In this document: positions 44,600 through 55,559 of the stretch, piece by piece
Position numbering within the stretch: the first letter of the stretch is position 1
How the letters are laid out: each line of letters opens with the position of its first letter
Source of the DNA: Arthonia radiata
Lineage: Eukaryota; Ascomycota; Arthoniomycetes; Arthoniales; Arthoniaceae
NCBI GenBank assembly: GCA_002989075.1
Contig: PSQN01000002.1
Coordinates: 1,825,245 to 1,889,244 of the forward strand
DNA: 64,000 nt
Reading direction: 5' to 3'
Translations under genes and position numbers: made by a program
The notes under the pieces: model-generated
What the model was told of the DNA's origin: nothing
The model's database searches: none
What the model saw: the letters and a program-made list of their open reading frames with translations, nothing else

Positions 44600-45946
44600 A
44601 TGGACCCTTTTGCAGCTGCAGCGAAGACAGCACAGCATATACAATCAGGCCTTCCGGTTGCTTTACAGCGTCCGCATGTTGGTATCATCTGCGGTTCTGG
44701 GCTAGGCGGCCTTCAACACTCCGTTGTAAAAGCAACAGACGCTCCTCGATATGAGCTCTCGTACAGGGACATACCTGGCATGCCTGTGCCCAGTGGTACG
44801 TGAGGTGAGTCTTTACGAATATGCATTCATCGACCTCTCGCTGTCGATCTGTGGGGTCTGAAATCAAAATGCTGATATCGAACGATAGTCGAAGGACATG
44901 AAGGGAAGATGGTATTTGGCTTGATGGGCGAAAACGGCTCGAAACGCGTACCAGTCGTGCTTCTCGTTGGACGAGCACAGTACGTTGAAGCTCAATTCAA
45001 CGTGGCTGCGACAGTCGCGAGATATCGAGGAGGCACTGACCTTGACTCTTCTACAGCTTCTACGAAGGCCACAGTCTCGATACGGTCACGTTCGCTACAA
45101 GAGTGCTGAAGTGCCTCGACGTGCGGACACTGATCGGTATGTCCAGCATCTCTCTCCGGGCAGCGCAGAAATGAAGCTGACACACTGCATTCCACAGTCA
45201 CAAATGCTGCCGGTGGTCTCAACCCAAACTATAAAACCGGCGACATCGCCCTCCTCTCCGACCATCTCAACCTCGCAGGCCTGTCCGGCTTTCATCCTCT
45301 TCTCGGGCCCAATGACGACCGTCTCGGTCCTCGCTTCCCGCCTCTGAGCGACGCCTACGACCTCGGACTACGCAGGCGTGCCTTCAAAGTCTGGCGCAAG
45401 CTTCAAGGACGAGCAGCAAATGCGACTGAAGAAGCAGAAGAGGCAGCTAAGGCACAGCTGGGTTCCCAAGCGAAAGGTGTACCAAGCAAAGGCCTCGAGC
45501 GAGCAGAAGTGCATGCGCAGCAACAGCTGGGATATACTGCTCAATCAGCACCCACGACCGTCGCTGAGCATGCTTCGTCCAGACGGCTGTACGAAGGCAC
45601 TTATGCCTACGTCTGCGGTCCCAGCTACGAGACGCGAGCGGAAGCGCGCATGCTGCGTATGCTCGGCGCAGACATGGTTGGCATGTCAACGGTGCCCGAG
45701 GTGATCGTCGCGCGGCATACAGGCATGTGCGTGCTTGCTGCAAGCTTGGTCACGAATATGGTTGTGCTGGATGCAGTGATGAGGGGGGATGACGAGGCTT
45801 ACGCAAACCTGACTGAAGCAGAGATGCAGGCAAAACTAGGGGAAGGCAAGGCAAGCCACGCGGAGGTGATGGACGAAGGCAGAAAAGCGGCAGAGACCAT
45901 GGTCGCGCTCATAAAGGGTGTAGTGGAGGATGTCGCAGCTGGATGA
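44600..45946 (+). CDS. PNP1: Purine nucleoside phosphorylase
   Basis: Cleaves guanosine and inosine with phosphate to free base and ribose-1-phosphate in purine salvage. Four exons (44600-44795, 44889-44979, 45057-45136, 45198-45946) join in phase to 371 aa. Motifs: [11 protein letters not shown] (phosphate site), [21 protein letters not shown] formed across an intron, [22 protein letters not shown] and [18 protein letters not shown] with the base-binding region. Trimeric PNPs are about 290-320 aa. The extra length is a Glu/Ala/Gln-rich insert (about residues 180-235, [13 protein letters not shown]) between the FKVWRKLQG helix and [14 protein letters not shown]. No stop or frame problem is seen, so it is probably functional. 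Confidence 0.92.
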
Positions 45947-46626
45947 TGATAAATGAGCCGGCGCGTATGCTGAGCGAGCGACTGTAATGACTGTGCTGCT
46001 GTACAAGACACACGACCGTATTCAGATGACCATTGCGACGACTCTCTATTTGCTAGGGAAGTGTCCGCGAATTAACTCGCTCAGTCTTTAGAGTGATCTC
46101 CCATATTTTGAGAGAAATTTGGGCGTCGCGGTTTGCACCCTGGTCGAAAAAAACCCGAGCTCGTTTCTCTTGTGAGTTGAACAGGGATATCTAAACCACA
46201 CCTTCACACCCTCTCCATACTCCTGGAGACGAAATTCTTGAAGCTACCTGTCGAGCAGGTATTCAAGTAATAGGCTGCGTAGCTAAGCTTCCCGGCAGAT
46301 ACTCTATGGTACGAGCAGCTTCAGGGATCACGCAATAACGCCAATGATGTCCTCACAGCAGGTCAAGCATCACACTAGCTCGTGCATGCTCTCCTCACAT
46401 AGGCTATAGCATGCACAGAAACGGTAGGAGCCAGTGACAGCTCCTGCGCCGTCGTCTTCATTGGAGACGAGATGAATTCGCAAAGCTTCTCACGCAATGG
46501 CGTAGAGATCGACGAGCCTGTAGTCGTTGTCCTACAAGATATGGCTCCCTTATCTTCGGGAACAATTGCTCTTTTTCGCTTTTTCTCTCTTTAGGATGCG
46601 AGTGTCGCGTACCTTTCGTGGTAACG
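45947..46626. other. Intergenic, no gene seen
   Basis: 680 bp between the PNP gene and the reductase gene. No supported ORF. Confidence 0.45.
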
Positions 46627-48035
46627 ATGCCCCACACGATCTCAAGCTATCCGTTCCTTTCCTTGCAGCATGATGCAAGTTGCGGTCGTGCTCAGGCTCA
46701 CGTCGTAGCAGACCAAGAGAACGATGCTCCATTCTCTTCCCTTTCTCCACTGCTCAGACCGCAGACCAATGGCCTGACAAACGGTGATGCCAGCCTTCTT
46801 ACAAATGGCGCTCTAAAAGCGGCTCAGGGACCGGGTCCAGATGAGTTCCTGAAGCTCTCGCAACCTCAACAGGATGTACTATTGCTTCACGGCCCCGGCA
46901 AGCGCTACTCTCTTGAACGAGCACAGCAGATACCCGAATTGAAACATGATCGATAGATCCTCGTCCAAGTCCTCGCCATCGGACTAAATCCAGTGGACTG
47001 GAAGGGTCCTGATCATGGCAAGTCGTCACTGCTGGATATTTCGTGACCTCAGAGTGCAGACTGACGGTTGGTTCAGGCTTCGGACAACCCTCATACCCCT
47101 GGATCAATGGTCGGGACTTCGCGGGTATCGTCGTTCGCGGTAGCAAAGCTACATCGCGCATCAGAGTCGGCGACGTGGTATTTGGACCCTCAACCGACTA
47201 CCGCGACGTCAGGAAAGCAGCATACCAAGAATACGTGGTCGCTACAGACTTCAACGTGAGCAGACTGACCTCCGACACTACTGTCAAGGCTGCAGCTGCT
47301 CTAGGCGTAGCTTTCTCGGCCGCGGCAATTGCGCTTGGTGTTTCCTTCGGCCTCGACTTCGGATTCCTGAAGAATACACCCTCAGGACCAGACCTGTTCG
47401 GTCTCGTGCGCAACCATCAGCATCAGCTTCCATCCGACGTTCGAGACGAGTGTGTGGCTAGCATTGCGTCCGATGCGCGAGCGCAACGCGGTGACTGGCT
47501 GGCAATATGGGGAGGTAGGCCAAAGACGCGGATGCTCTCAAGGACCGCATGCTCACCTGTCTTTGTAGCCTCATCCACTACAGCTATGGTGACATTGCAG
47601 ATTGTCAAACGTGCTGGCCTCCGCGTTGTCTGCGTAGCAGACGTCGCAAAGAATGGCTCACGCCTCGTTGACCTAGGTGCTGACGTGCTCGTGGACCGCC
47701 TGGACGGCGATCGCGCCGTTCAGATCATCAGGTCTGTGACCGGCAATAAGTTGCGCTTCGGTATGGATACCACTGGTCGTGATGGCGCTACAAAGCTGCA
47801 AGAAGCCCTGCATTCTGCTGATGGGAAAGAGGCGCACCTCGTCGGATTGACTGGACTACCTAAGGAAAAGCTGTCTGGCATTGTCTATCACAGCGTGCCG
47901 ATCAAAATTTTCCACGAAGTTGCTGCCATAGGCGATGCGTTGGTCACATGGCTCGAGTTCGAGATTGCGAGGACCGGAGATGTGTATAGAGAAAAGAAGC
48001 AGGTGAACGGGGTGAACGGGGTGAACGGAGCATAG
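46627..48035 (+). pseudogene. Zinc-type/enoyl reductase (MDR) with internal TAG
   Basis: Medium-chain dehydrogenase/reductase of the fungal trans-enoyl-reductase/toxD-like group, usually NADPH-dependent. Exons 46627-47017, 47077-47514 and 47569-48035 keep phase. Conserved parts: VLLLHGPGKRYSL, ILVQVLAIGLNPVDWKGPD, YPWINGRDFAGIV, GDVVFGPSTDYRDVRKAAYQEYV, AALGVAFSAAAIALG, IWGASSTTAMVTLQI, LRVVCVADV, LRFGMDTTGRDGATKLQ and VGLTGLPKE. A TAG (46954-46956, codon 110) falls directly between HDR and ILVQV, where a Glu or Asp codon is usual. All else is intact. Intron 1 is GC-AG (GCAAGT, 47018-47076); intron 2 (47515-47568) is a 54-nt in-frame intron. The C terminus has a triple NGV repeat. Confidence 0.75.
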
Positions 48036-48045
48036 CAACCAAGGC

Positions 48046-48354
48046 TTGGTTGAACGGCTGATTGGGGCAAGAGTCACAGAGACTCATGGAACCAGCCAAC
48101 CGGCTAAGCAGCCAGCCGTGGAGACGGAGGGTCTCACGGAACCAGTCGCAACGGTGAACGAAAAGAGAGGTGAGGACTCCATCGCCTCGACGGGAGAGCA
48201 GTCGAACGCTGACGGTGTCTTTGTCAGTGAGCTCGACCTTGACACCAAGCTCGGTTGGACCACCCGACAGCGAACCACCGAAGTGTTGGCAGGCGTTGCT
48301 GTCATCGCTCTTATGCTGTTTTGGCAGATGGTAGCTGCGGTCGCGTCAACCTGA
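48046..48354 (+). other. Open frame with C-terminal hydrophobic helix, no ATG
   Basis: The frame is open for 102 codons just after the reductase stop but has no ATG at its head; the only Met is inside the terminal helix. Its end (TTEVLAGVAVIALMLFWQMVAAVAST) looks like a tail anchor. It could be the last exon of an alternative transcript or chance. I could not define an upstream exon. Confidence 0.2.
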
Positions 48355-48639
48355 ACGTAGTCACTCTGCGTTCTACAGCCTCAATGCTGTACATGAAGTA
48401 ATAGCATGTTGGCTTACAACACGCTTGTCTTTTGAGTTGTCGAGTATTTGCAGAGCACCGTTGTGACTCATGGATGGCGGCGAGGAATGCGAGGAGCTGG
48501 CGTGGCATGACCGAGATCGTGAGCTTGCGTACTTGACGTGAAGGCTCTCTGCTGGTATTCAATGGCTTAGCAATCTATGCCGACACGTATAGTACATGCA
48601 ACGCTTGCAAGATAGTACTGTGCTCCGTTTCATTCTTAC

Positions 48640-50129
48640 CTACGCTCCTTTCCCGCTGACACTGACCCTCCCCTTATCCAACTCAACCTGCCTCAGATCC
48701 TTCAGACAGGGCGCGAAAAACAGCTTCCCCGTCCAAGCACCTCTCGCTGTTCCTGCAGCTACAACGATCCACAAGGCGACCTGGACGTCAAGGTGTCAGC
48801 AATTTGCTGTGCTCAGAGGCCTCTCGCCAGAGCGATCGGGGAACAGCGCGACTTCTTCTGAAGTACTGCTAGCACAGAAGCCAATAAGGTCGTCATCAGA
48901 GGCACTGAGATCAATAACGTGGGCACCAGACTTACCACAACCACAGTGAACACCGTCCCCAGCACTTTGAAGAAAGCGCTCGGCAGCTCAACCCCAATCT
49001 GAACCGTGCTCGCAGCGAACACGCCCAGCGGAAACGTGAAGCCCCACCAGCCCATATTGAATGGGATGGGCCGACATTTCCAAATCGTCGCGAGCGCAAA
49101 CACTAGCCAGACCAGGCCGAAGCCCCAGAGAATGAGAGCGATGAGCAGGCCTTGGATATAGAGCACGTCGCCCGCGAGTGGGTGCAGTGTACGTGTCACG
49201 GGGAGAAGGGACCGGCATACTTTCCCCAGATACATTATGCTGTACCCGCCAAATCCGAGCGGGCCCAGCGGGAGGAAGCAAGATACCAGCACTTCACGCG
49301 GAGGCAGCTTGTGCAAAGCAAGTCTTTGGTAGTACATCACCAGCACCGCCATGGCCAGCGGGGTTCCCATGCCCCAAAGAACGTAGCTCGTCAGGACAGT
49401 GCCCAGCGCCCAGTCTGGATGCTCCTCTAGCAGCGTTTCTGCAACTTCGGATCCAGTGCCCGCGGCGACGATGGTGGCGGCTATCGGCAACAGTTGAGTC
49501 GCCGTCAGCGTTTCCAGGCTCGTCTGCTCCGACCGCGATATGTGCGTGAAGATGAGAAAGACAGTCACGGCTGCAGCCACGACTGCGTCAAGCATCCAGG
49601 CGATCCAGGAGACGTATACCGCCCAATGTCCCCACGCCGGCACGCAGGCGAAAAGCCACATCTCGATCAGCGTTGCGAAGCCCATGGGCACAGTGCCGAG
49701 GAAGAGAGAATTATTCGGGTCCGCGATCATGACACGCCAGATTTCCGGGTAGAGGGTGTAGCGCAGTGTAGAGACGATGAGGACGAGGGTGAAGAGCAGA
49801 GCGTTGAGCGCGAAGAAGATGTAGGAGACGTATGTCGTCCAGCGCGAGGGGTATGGGAGGGTAATAAGCAGGACGGATACGATGCCAGTGCCCATAGTTG
49901 TGCTGCACCAAGACGGCGAGAAGTTCCGTATCACACGCCGCCAGCCTGTGTCGTATTTTGATATCGTTGCGAGCGGTGGCGTTGTACGGTTATCGCTTTC
50001 TGCGTTCTCTTGCGCTGGCTCCTGGACGTCCCCGTTTCTGAGACCCTCGGACGCGGGTATGGTGACGGCGGGATTGTTCATGGCGAGGTGCGCCGCCTCT
50101 TGACGACGTGATACAGCTCGCTCTTCCAT
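48640..50129 (-). CDS. SSU1: SSU1-type sulfite/anion transporter (TDT family)
   Basis: Plasma-membrane sulfite efflux pump of the tellurite-resistance/dicarboxylate transporter (TDT) family. Exons 50129-48936 and 48780-48640 give 444 aa. The N-terminal cytosolic part holds the family start of the transport core, RRVIRNFSPSWCSTTMGTGIVSVLL (about 62-88). About ten hydrophobic segments follow, with PMGFATLIEMW, ATIVAAGTGSEVAE, FLPLGPLGFGGYS and FNMGWWGFTFPLGVFAAST, as in Ssu1. The last exon restores VALWIVVAAGTARGAWTGKLFFAPCL, the conserved end; without splicing the intron (155 nt, GTAAGT) the frame would end in unrelated sequence. The start lies in a 68-bp tandem duplication that also places an extra ATG upstream. 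Confidence 0.92.
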
Positions 50130-50256
50130 TTTGGGCGCAGTGTTCAGGTAGATGATCTCAGCAGGGTGTATGGAGTCATTCGCTCAGACGCTTCCATTTT
50201 GCGCGCAGTGTTCAGGTAGACGATCTCGCAGGGTTTATGATAACATTTGCTCAGAC
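50123..50256 (+). repeat. Tandem duplication over the SSU1 start
   Basis: Two adjacent copies (50123-50190 and 50191-50256), nearly identical over the first 45 bases (CTTCCATTTTG[G/C]GCGCAGTGTT...) and more diverged at the end. Each contains, on the minus strand, the sequence AAAATGGAAG that forms the SSU1 start. The duplication spans the start codon and proximal leader. Confidence 0.85.
50144..50197 (-). promoter_or_regulatory. Upstream ORF in the SSU1 leader
   Basis: The duplicated start ATG (50197) opens a frame of 17 codons (MEASERMTPYTLLRSST) ending at TGA 50146-50144, 14 nt upstream of the SSU1 ATG at 50129 and out of frame with it. If transcription starts further upstream, this uORF would reduce translation of SSU1. 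Confidence 0.5.
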
Positions 50257-51594
50257 TCTTTCGCCAGAGCCGAAGCCAAGTCAAGGCCGGGTCTGGCTCG
50301 GATGACGTCTGCGCATGGTCGATGAACCGCGACATGGTCGCGCCGCGTGCTTTACAGCTTCGAAATCTGTGAGTTCATGCCAATCTGCTCACTATTCGTC
50401 GTACACTGACGGCAGGAGAGGTAGAAGGAGGCCGCCAGAGAGTACAAGCACGTAGGGTGCACTCTCACTCTTCAATGTATACTAGCCTCTTTGAGATTAC
50501 GTATGATCGGGAAATCCTTCATCCGCGACATTGACCGGATGGTGCTCCATCTTGCATTTAAACCCTACTCTCCCTTTATCCACTTCCTCTGTGTCTTTCT
50601 CTCGTCAGGTACGTCTCAAACATTACGAATAATGCCCGATGCTATTGGAAACTCTTCATCCGTGAGACGGGCCGAGGACAACTCCATGTCGTCTTACTTG
50701 ACACGCACCATCTTCGGAAGAGCCGTATCGACCGGCTCGCATCGACCCGAATGCTTTTGTAGGATGTGTCTCAGCATATGAGTATACTTAGGCGAGGTAC
50801 CAAACCCGCATGCTGACCAGACCCGATTGTAGTTGACTGGGGTAGACCGTAGGATTTCAAACTCACATATGGCCTTTTGGCTTGGTAAACGCTGGTATAG
50901 TAAACGTGAAATGCCATGTCAAATTGGTACCTTCGTCAGCACTGGGGCTGCCGGCGATCACGACCAGGACAGCCTCCTCGGGGGTTGAGGGAGCGGCGTG
51001 CTATCGCAACGAGGATGGTAAGGCCGTATGCGGCGTGGTTGGCCGCTGGGCGAAACGATGCATCTGGAGGTTCAGAGCGTCGAGAGCGGGAAGCACTGAG
51101 TAGTAGTGCTCGAATGACTCTGTATTGCTGCGTTGGAAGACAATACAATGAAGGAGTGAACGAAGAAGCGCGTAGAACCCCTTATTAAGACAAAGCAGAC
51201 CTTCAAATCGTGATTAGATGTGCATGCACTCGTCTTAAAGCGTGCTGAGACGAGGACATCTGTCTCACATATGTGCATTACGGTCCGCTAAAAGATATTG
51301 CATGAGCTAAACGCCTGATGGGAGAGAAATTGTGTTTATTTCACGCGCTGTCCGGCCAGCCTCTCGGGAATATCGTTTCTCGTACATGAAATCATCAAGA
51401 TGGGTATCAATCAAACGCACAGGAGCCTCCTGTAGATCCAATCTGCGCCCGAAAGCAAACGGTCAAAAACGCCCATCTCCTTTGGTGGTCACCCATATGG
51501 GTGTCCGGTCTTTCATGGCGAGAAGAGCAACACTCGGGCCAGCCGAGTGCTAACTTGATGCTTGCTCCAGTGAAGAGCGCTCGTTAGACGCACC
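50257..51594. other. Intergenic, no gene seen
   Basis: About 1.34 kb upstream of SSU1 and downstream of the BTB-like gene. ORFs at 50491-50781, 50882-51103 and 51332-51553 are short, without features. Nothing else seen. Confidence 0.4.
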
Positions 51595-53553
51595 TCAGTC
51601 AGGCCACACCCAGCCCCAATCTCTCTCCTCTACTCTCGTACAAGCCAGATGGGAGCCGTCATTATCGCCTTCGAGAAAACTTCGGCACAGCCCTCTTGTC
51701 TGGTCTCTCGCCTGCGCCTTCACCTCATCCACCCTTCTTTCCAATCGCTTCAGCGAGTCACGATCATACATCTCCCGTGGCGCCTGATGCTTCAGAAAGT
51801 CTTTCAGCTGCGAGCGCGGGAGGTACGCCTCCCCACCTTCCGACATCAGCCTGTACGGCAGCCCAGGAACGGCAGATTCAGGCTTACCCTTGCCGCCGGC
51901 CGGTGTCCTGCCACTCCGGCGATCGCTGTTCGAGGGAACGTTCTTCAGAATCCCACCTCTGGGTGGCAGAGGCGTCTGCGCAGCAAGCCAGTCCCGAAAC
52001 AGAGATACTGCCATCCAATCCAAGAAATGGCCAGGTCCAACGCGGTCGCCGCGGGAAGTACTAAGGTTGATACGAAAGAGACGGGCGTCGACTTTGTTTC
52101 GAGCATCGAGCAGCTCGTCATGCTTATCCTCGATGAGGTCACGCACTCGATGGTCCAAATCTGTGAGGTACTTCTCGTGAACTGGCCACTGGCCAACAAC
52201 GTGGATCAGCGCCTCTCCGAAGATCTTACGGCTCTGCAAGAGATGCCCCAGTTTGAGATATGATGGAGGATAGCGCGCGATATTTCTATACAGAGTCCGA
52301 TTGAAGTGCAGAAGATGATGCTCGACTCGTGGACGAACGATAGGTAGAGCATCGTAAAGATCCGCGAGGCGAAGGAGGGTCTTGGACTGGACGTAAGCAT
52401 CGGGAAGAGAAGGGTCATCAAGAGTTGGGGCATGATTGTACAAGATGCTGAAGAGCGAAGCGTAGGCCGTGAGGCTATCGGTATCTTCTTCCGATATACC
52501 GGCGCCTGGAGGGACGACTGTTGTACTGGAAGGATTGGGGTGCGAAGTTGTGGAAGAGCTCGAAGAAGGACGAGAGTGCTTGGAGGTGCGGCGGCCAGTG
52601 AGGCTGCGAAAGAACGAGTGGTTGGAAGTAGGTGGATGGACGCGGGACTTGTCTTGCCCAGAATGCGTCGTAGAATTGCCCCATGAAGACGTGGGCTTCG
52701 GGATGAGCATTGGAAAGCCATCGTTTGCGGCCATATCGCTCCAATCAAGCTGAAAGCACCATTGTGGCTTAAGCTGACCCAAGCTGGGTGCTTCATGAGC
52801 CGAATCCTTTCGTTCACTTCGTCTCCTGCTCGAACGTGCTGAGAAGGTAGATCTTGCTTTCGTACCTCGATAATCTGGGTGTATGGACTCTTGCGCTTCG
52901 CTCTTTCCTGATCCGTCCCCAGTGCCTGTGATTGGCGCGGGGCTACCAAGGCTCTCATTCCACCACTTTGAGTTTTGCCTCAATATCAGATTGTGTAGCT
53001 TATATCTCCTCTCGACTCTCCCCACCCGATCGTTTAACTCAATCTCCACATCGCCGCTGTCACCGAACCAGGGAAAAGCGTTCCGTTTATCATCATACTC
53101 TTCCTCCACGGCCGAGATTGTTGGAGAATGCGTACGCGACTCGGTCCTTCTCTTGTGATGTCGTGAGTCCGCTTGCCGTTGCTCGCTAGCTCGATGTCGG
53201 TGGTGTCGCGCGGCTTCCGTAGCTCTCGAGCCGGTTGCGCTGGGTGCCGATCTTGACGGAGTCTGTTGCGACCGCTGATATTTCTCTGACAGACGAGGCG
53301 CAACGTAGGAGGATGGAGGCGAAGAGGCGTACGAGTGCGACAAAGGCGGTGACGGTGGGAAGTTTGTCGGAGGCTGCGCATGTGCTGGAGGTCGGTATGA
53401 AGACGGCGCATGGCGTGAGGACCCAGATGAGGGAGCTTGAGAAGGCGCGCGAGAGGAAGAAGACCGACGGTTGTATGGTGGGATGGAGCCGGTGATTGTA
53501 GAGAGGGACGTGCTGCTGAGCGAGGGGGAGGGCGGCGGAACGTGAGTGACCAT
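51595..53553 (-). CDS. BTB/POZ-like fungal protein with disordered N terminus
   Basis: Single-exon 652-aa protein. Residues 1-155 are Ser/Pro/Arg-rich and disordered. From about 160 is a segment resembling the start of a BTB fold (GDVEIELNDRVGRVERRYKLHNLILRQNSKWW), then a long disordered insertion (about 215-350), then helices that may continue the fold (LTAYASLFSILYNHAPTLD, TLLRLADLYDALPIVRPRVEHHL). Further regions end in a coiled-coil-like ERRVDEVKAQARDQTRG and a Trp-rich EERDWGWVWPD terminus. BTB proteins often serve as Cul3 adaptors or scaffolds; the split domain makes that only a suggestion. Confidence 0.65.
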   Translation of the reverse strand: MVTHVPPPSPSLSSTSLSTITGSIPPYNRRSSSSRAPSQAPSSGSSRHAPSSYRPPAHAQPPTNFPPSPPLSHSYASSPPSSYVAPRLSEKYQRSQQTPSRSAPSATGSRATEAARHHRHRASEQRQADSRHHKRRTESRTHSPTISAVEEEYDDKRNAFPWFGDSGDVEIELNDRVGRVERRYKLHNLILRQNSKWWNESLGSPAPITGTGDGSGKSEAQESIHPDYRGTKARSTFSARSSRRRSERKDSAHEAPSLGQLKPQWCFQLDWSDMAANDGFPMLIPKPTSSWGNSTTHSGQDKSRVHPPTSNHSFFRSLTGRRTSKHSRPSSSSSTTSHPNPSSTTVVPPGAGISEEDTDSLTAYASLFSILYNHAPTLDDPSLPDAYVQSKTLLRLADLYDALPIVRPRVEHHLLHFNRTLYRNIARYPPSYLKLGHLLQSRKIFGEALIHVVGQWPVHEKYLTDLDHRVRDLIEDKHDELLDARNKVDARLFRINLSTSRGDRVGPGHFLDWMAVSLFRDWLAAQTPLPPRGGILKNVPSNSDRRSGRTPAGGKGKPESAVPGLPYRLMSEGGEAYLPRSQLKDFLKHQAPREMYDRDSLKRLERRVDEVKAQARDQTRGLCRSFLEGDNDGSHLACTRVEERDWGWVWPD

Positions 53554-54230
53554 CTTTGTTCGTGATGGTTTTGCGATACTGCAGCGTTTGGGCCGCCTCT
53601 TGTTACGTGTGAATTCAATGCTCCGTCTTCAATGGACGCACTCTTCCTGTCTTGATGTTGCGCTTTTACTCCCTCTGCTGGCCACCCTTCTGCTGGACTT
53701 CAAGGAGGCGTCGTCTCATACTGAATGGCCAGGTAACAGGATGGCCAAACTAAGAGAAAGGAACACACACACAAGCAAAAGAGAGAAATACTTGGCTTGG
53801 AAGAACAGTTGGAATGGCGTGGGCTGAGTTGCATTCCACCTGCATCTTGTGACCAACGAAGCCAGTTTCTTGGCATCAAAGATCGGCACTACCTACCGCA
53901 TCGGGGCATGTATATGCAGTCCTCCCGTCATGTCTGTGCCAGATCAAAGGACGATGTATGCACCTTGAAAGACGTGGTTGAAGATGGAGAGTATATAGAA
54001 GTATAGCTGGTCGCAACTGCGGACCGCTTTCGTTGATCTGTGTTCATCTCTCATACAGTGTGAATTCAAGTCGACGGGGGCTCTATAGTTGGCGCCCGCC
54101 GAGAAAAGAAAAGAAAACCTCACATTCACCCTTGCAGAGACCATTAGCTCTTGAAACAGACATTACCCGCTGGGCGAATGAACAGATGAACAGGTGGATG
54201 TCTGGACACAACCAGCAAGGGAATCGCCCC
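53554..54230. other. Spacer upstream of the BTB-like gene
   Basis: 677 bp, 5' of the BTB-like gene and 3' of the propeller-like gene. No supported ORF. Confidence 0.45.
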
Positions 54231-55559
54231 TTACTTCTCGACTTCTTTGGTGAAGGTCAACTTGATGGCTGAAATGGGGCCCCAAGCAGAGTAGGTGACT
54301 ATGAGTGTCTTGCCGGATGGATCGTACTGGGGGTGCGCGGCAGGAGCGTAGATGGAGATTGGCTGTGGGTTGAGACCCTTCTCCTCGTAGACCTTCTGGA
54401 ACTCACTCCAGGGACCGTGCAAGTTGTCGGCGGTCTGGATGTCGAGAGTCCACATGCCGAGAGGGTCGCGAGTGAGCGAGACCCACTTGTTGAGGTAAGC
54501 GTTCCAGTAGATCTGACCAGGAGGAACACCCTGCATGACGGCTTGATCGATGGTCGGGTTGTGGAGGCGATCTGTGGTGTACGCTTTGCCGTTCCAGTAC
54601 TGGTAACTGTCGAGGAGATGAGCTCCCCACTTGGGTGCACGGCCACCGTAGACGACGACCTTGGAGTTGACATCGCCACCCATCATAGCACCGTAGAAAT
54701 AGATCCAGCCGTCCATGCCGTCGACGACGCCGTGGTCACCCCATAGTGGCTCCGTCTTGGCATCCCACCAAAGTTGTTCAGTGCGGGTGCAGATTGGGAA
54801 GTCACCGGTAGCGTCAACGAAACCAATGCCAGCACCTAGGACGTTGTCGACGTTCTTGCCGTTGACCATGGAGCGGTCGTTCATGGCGGTGAAGACGAGG
54901 CCACGGTTATCACCGATCTCGACGACGTTGCTGATGCCAATGGCGAAGAACTGCGGTAGTGTTAGTGAGGCTTTGAGCGAGGTCAGTACAGTACTTACGA
55001 CATTGTTTTGCTCTTGTGGAATGTCCATCTTCTCACAGAACTGCTTCGAACGGCCACCGGCGTCGAGGTTGAAGTCTCGAACCACGAGTGGGTTATCGGT
55101 ATCGAGTGCAGCTGAGTTGGAGCCAACGAACATCTGACCATTCCACTGCAGCAATGTTAGTATAAAACACGGGAGAACCCATCGACGTATGTGCCACGAG
55201 GCGGTGTCGTTTTCGACGTGGGGGAAGATTGGGCCATGACGGGGCAAAATGTTAGAAAGATGACTTACGCAGTTGTCGAGGGGCTCGCCCTCATTGCAGG
55301 TGGAGGTGTCGCCGTAGGAGTTGATCTCGAACTTGCCCACACGACCGTGGAAGCCGCAGTCGCGAGAGGAACGTGAGTCAGGGGCGGTGACGTTACCAAG
55401 GAATTCGACAGTGGCGTTGGCAGCGCAAGCACCCGTCTGATTGGGGCCATTGGGATCGTAAGTCCAGAACTTGGGAGGTGGAACTCCGCCATAGGAGGCT
55501 TGAGAGAGAGCTGGCACGACGAGGGCCGCTGAGAGGGTGATGAAGCGAATGAGGGACAT
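54231..55559 (-). CDS. Secreted beta-propeller-like protein (DUF4185/GH43-like)
   Basis: Exons 55559-55269, 55145-54999 and 54950-54231 give 385 aa. Both introns (123 and 48 nt, GTAAGT donors, CTAACA/ACTAAC branch) are multiples of three without stops, so an unspliced ORF spans the gene. Signal peptide at 1-20 (FITLSAALVVPALSQA). Then several Trp/Tyr- and Gly-rich strand repeats: WNGQMFVGSNSAALD, MDGWIYFYGAMMGGD, IYWNAYLNKWVSLTRDPLGMWTLDIQTAD, and HPQYDPSGKTLIVTYSAW. This pattern resembles five-bladed propellers of glycoside hydrolase-type or DUF4185 proteins. I cannot place the catalytic residues, so enzymatic activity is not claimed. Probably an extracellular cell-wall or polysaccharide-acting protein. 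Confidence 0.6.
   Translation of the reverse strand: MSLIRFITLSAALVVPALSQASYGGVPPPKFWTYDPNGPNQTGACAANATVEFLGNVTAPDSRSSRDCGFHGRVGKFEINSYGDTSTCNEGEPLDNCVSHLSNILPRHGPIFPHVENDTASWHIRRWVLPCFILTLLQWNGQMFVGSNSAALDTDNPLVVRDFNLDAGGRSKQFCEKMDIPQEQNNVVSTVLTSLKASLTLPQFFAIGISNVVEIGDNRGLVFTAMNDRSMVNGKNVDNVLGAGIGFVDATGDFPICTRTEQLWWDAKTEPLWGDHGVVDGMDGWIYFYGAMMGGDVNSKVVVYGGRAPKWGAHLLDSYQYWNGKAYTTDRLHNPTIDQAVMQGVPPGQIYWNAYLNKWVSLTRDPLGMWTLDIQTADNLHGPWSEFQKVYEEKGLNPQPISIYAPAAHPQYDPSGKTLIVTYSAWGPISAIKLTFTKEVEK

Noticed and set aside
49178-49961. Plus-strand frames opposite the SSU1 gene
   Set aside because: Antisense of membrane helices; no independent motifs.
51649-52263. 204-codon plus-strand frame opposite the BTB-like gene
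   Set aside because: No protein features; the minus strand holds a 652-aa frame with ordered segments.
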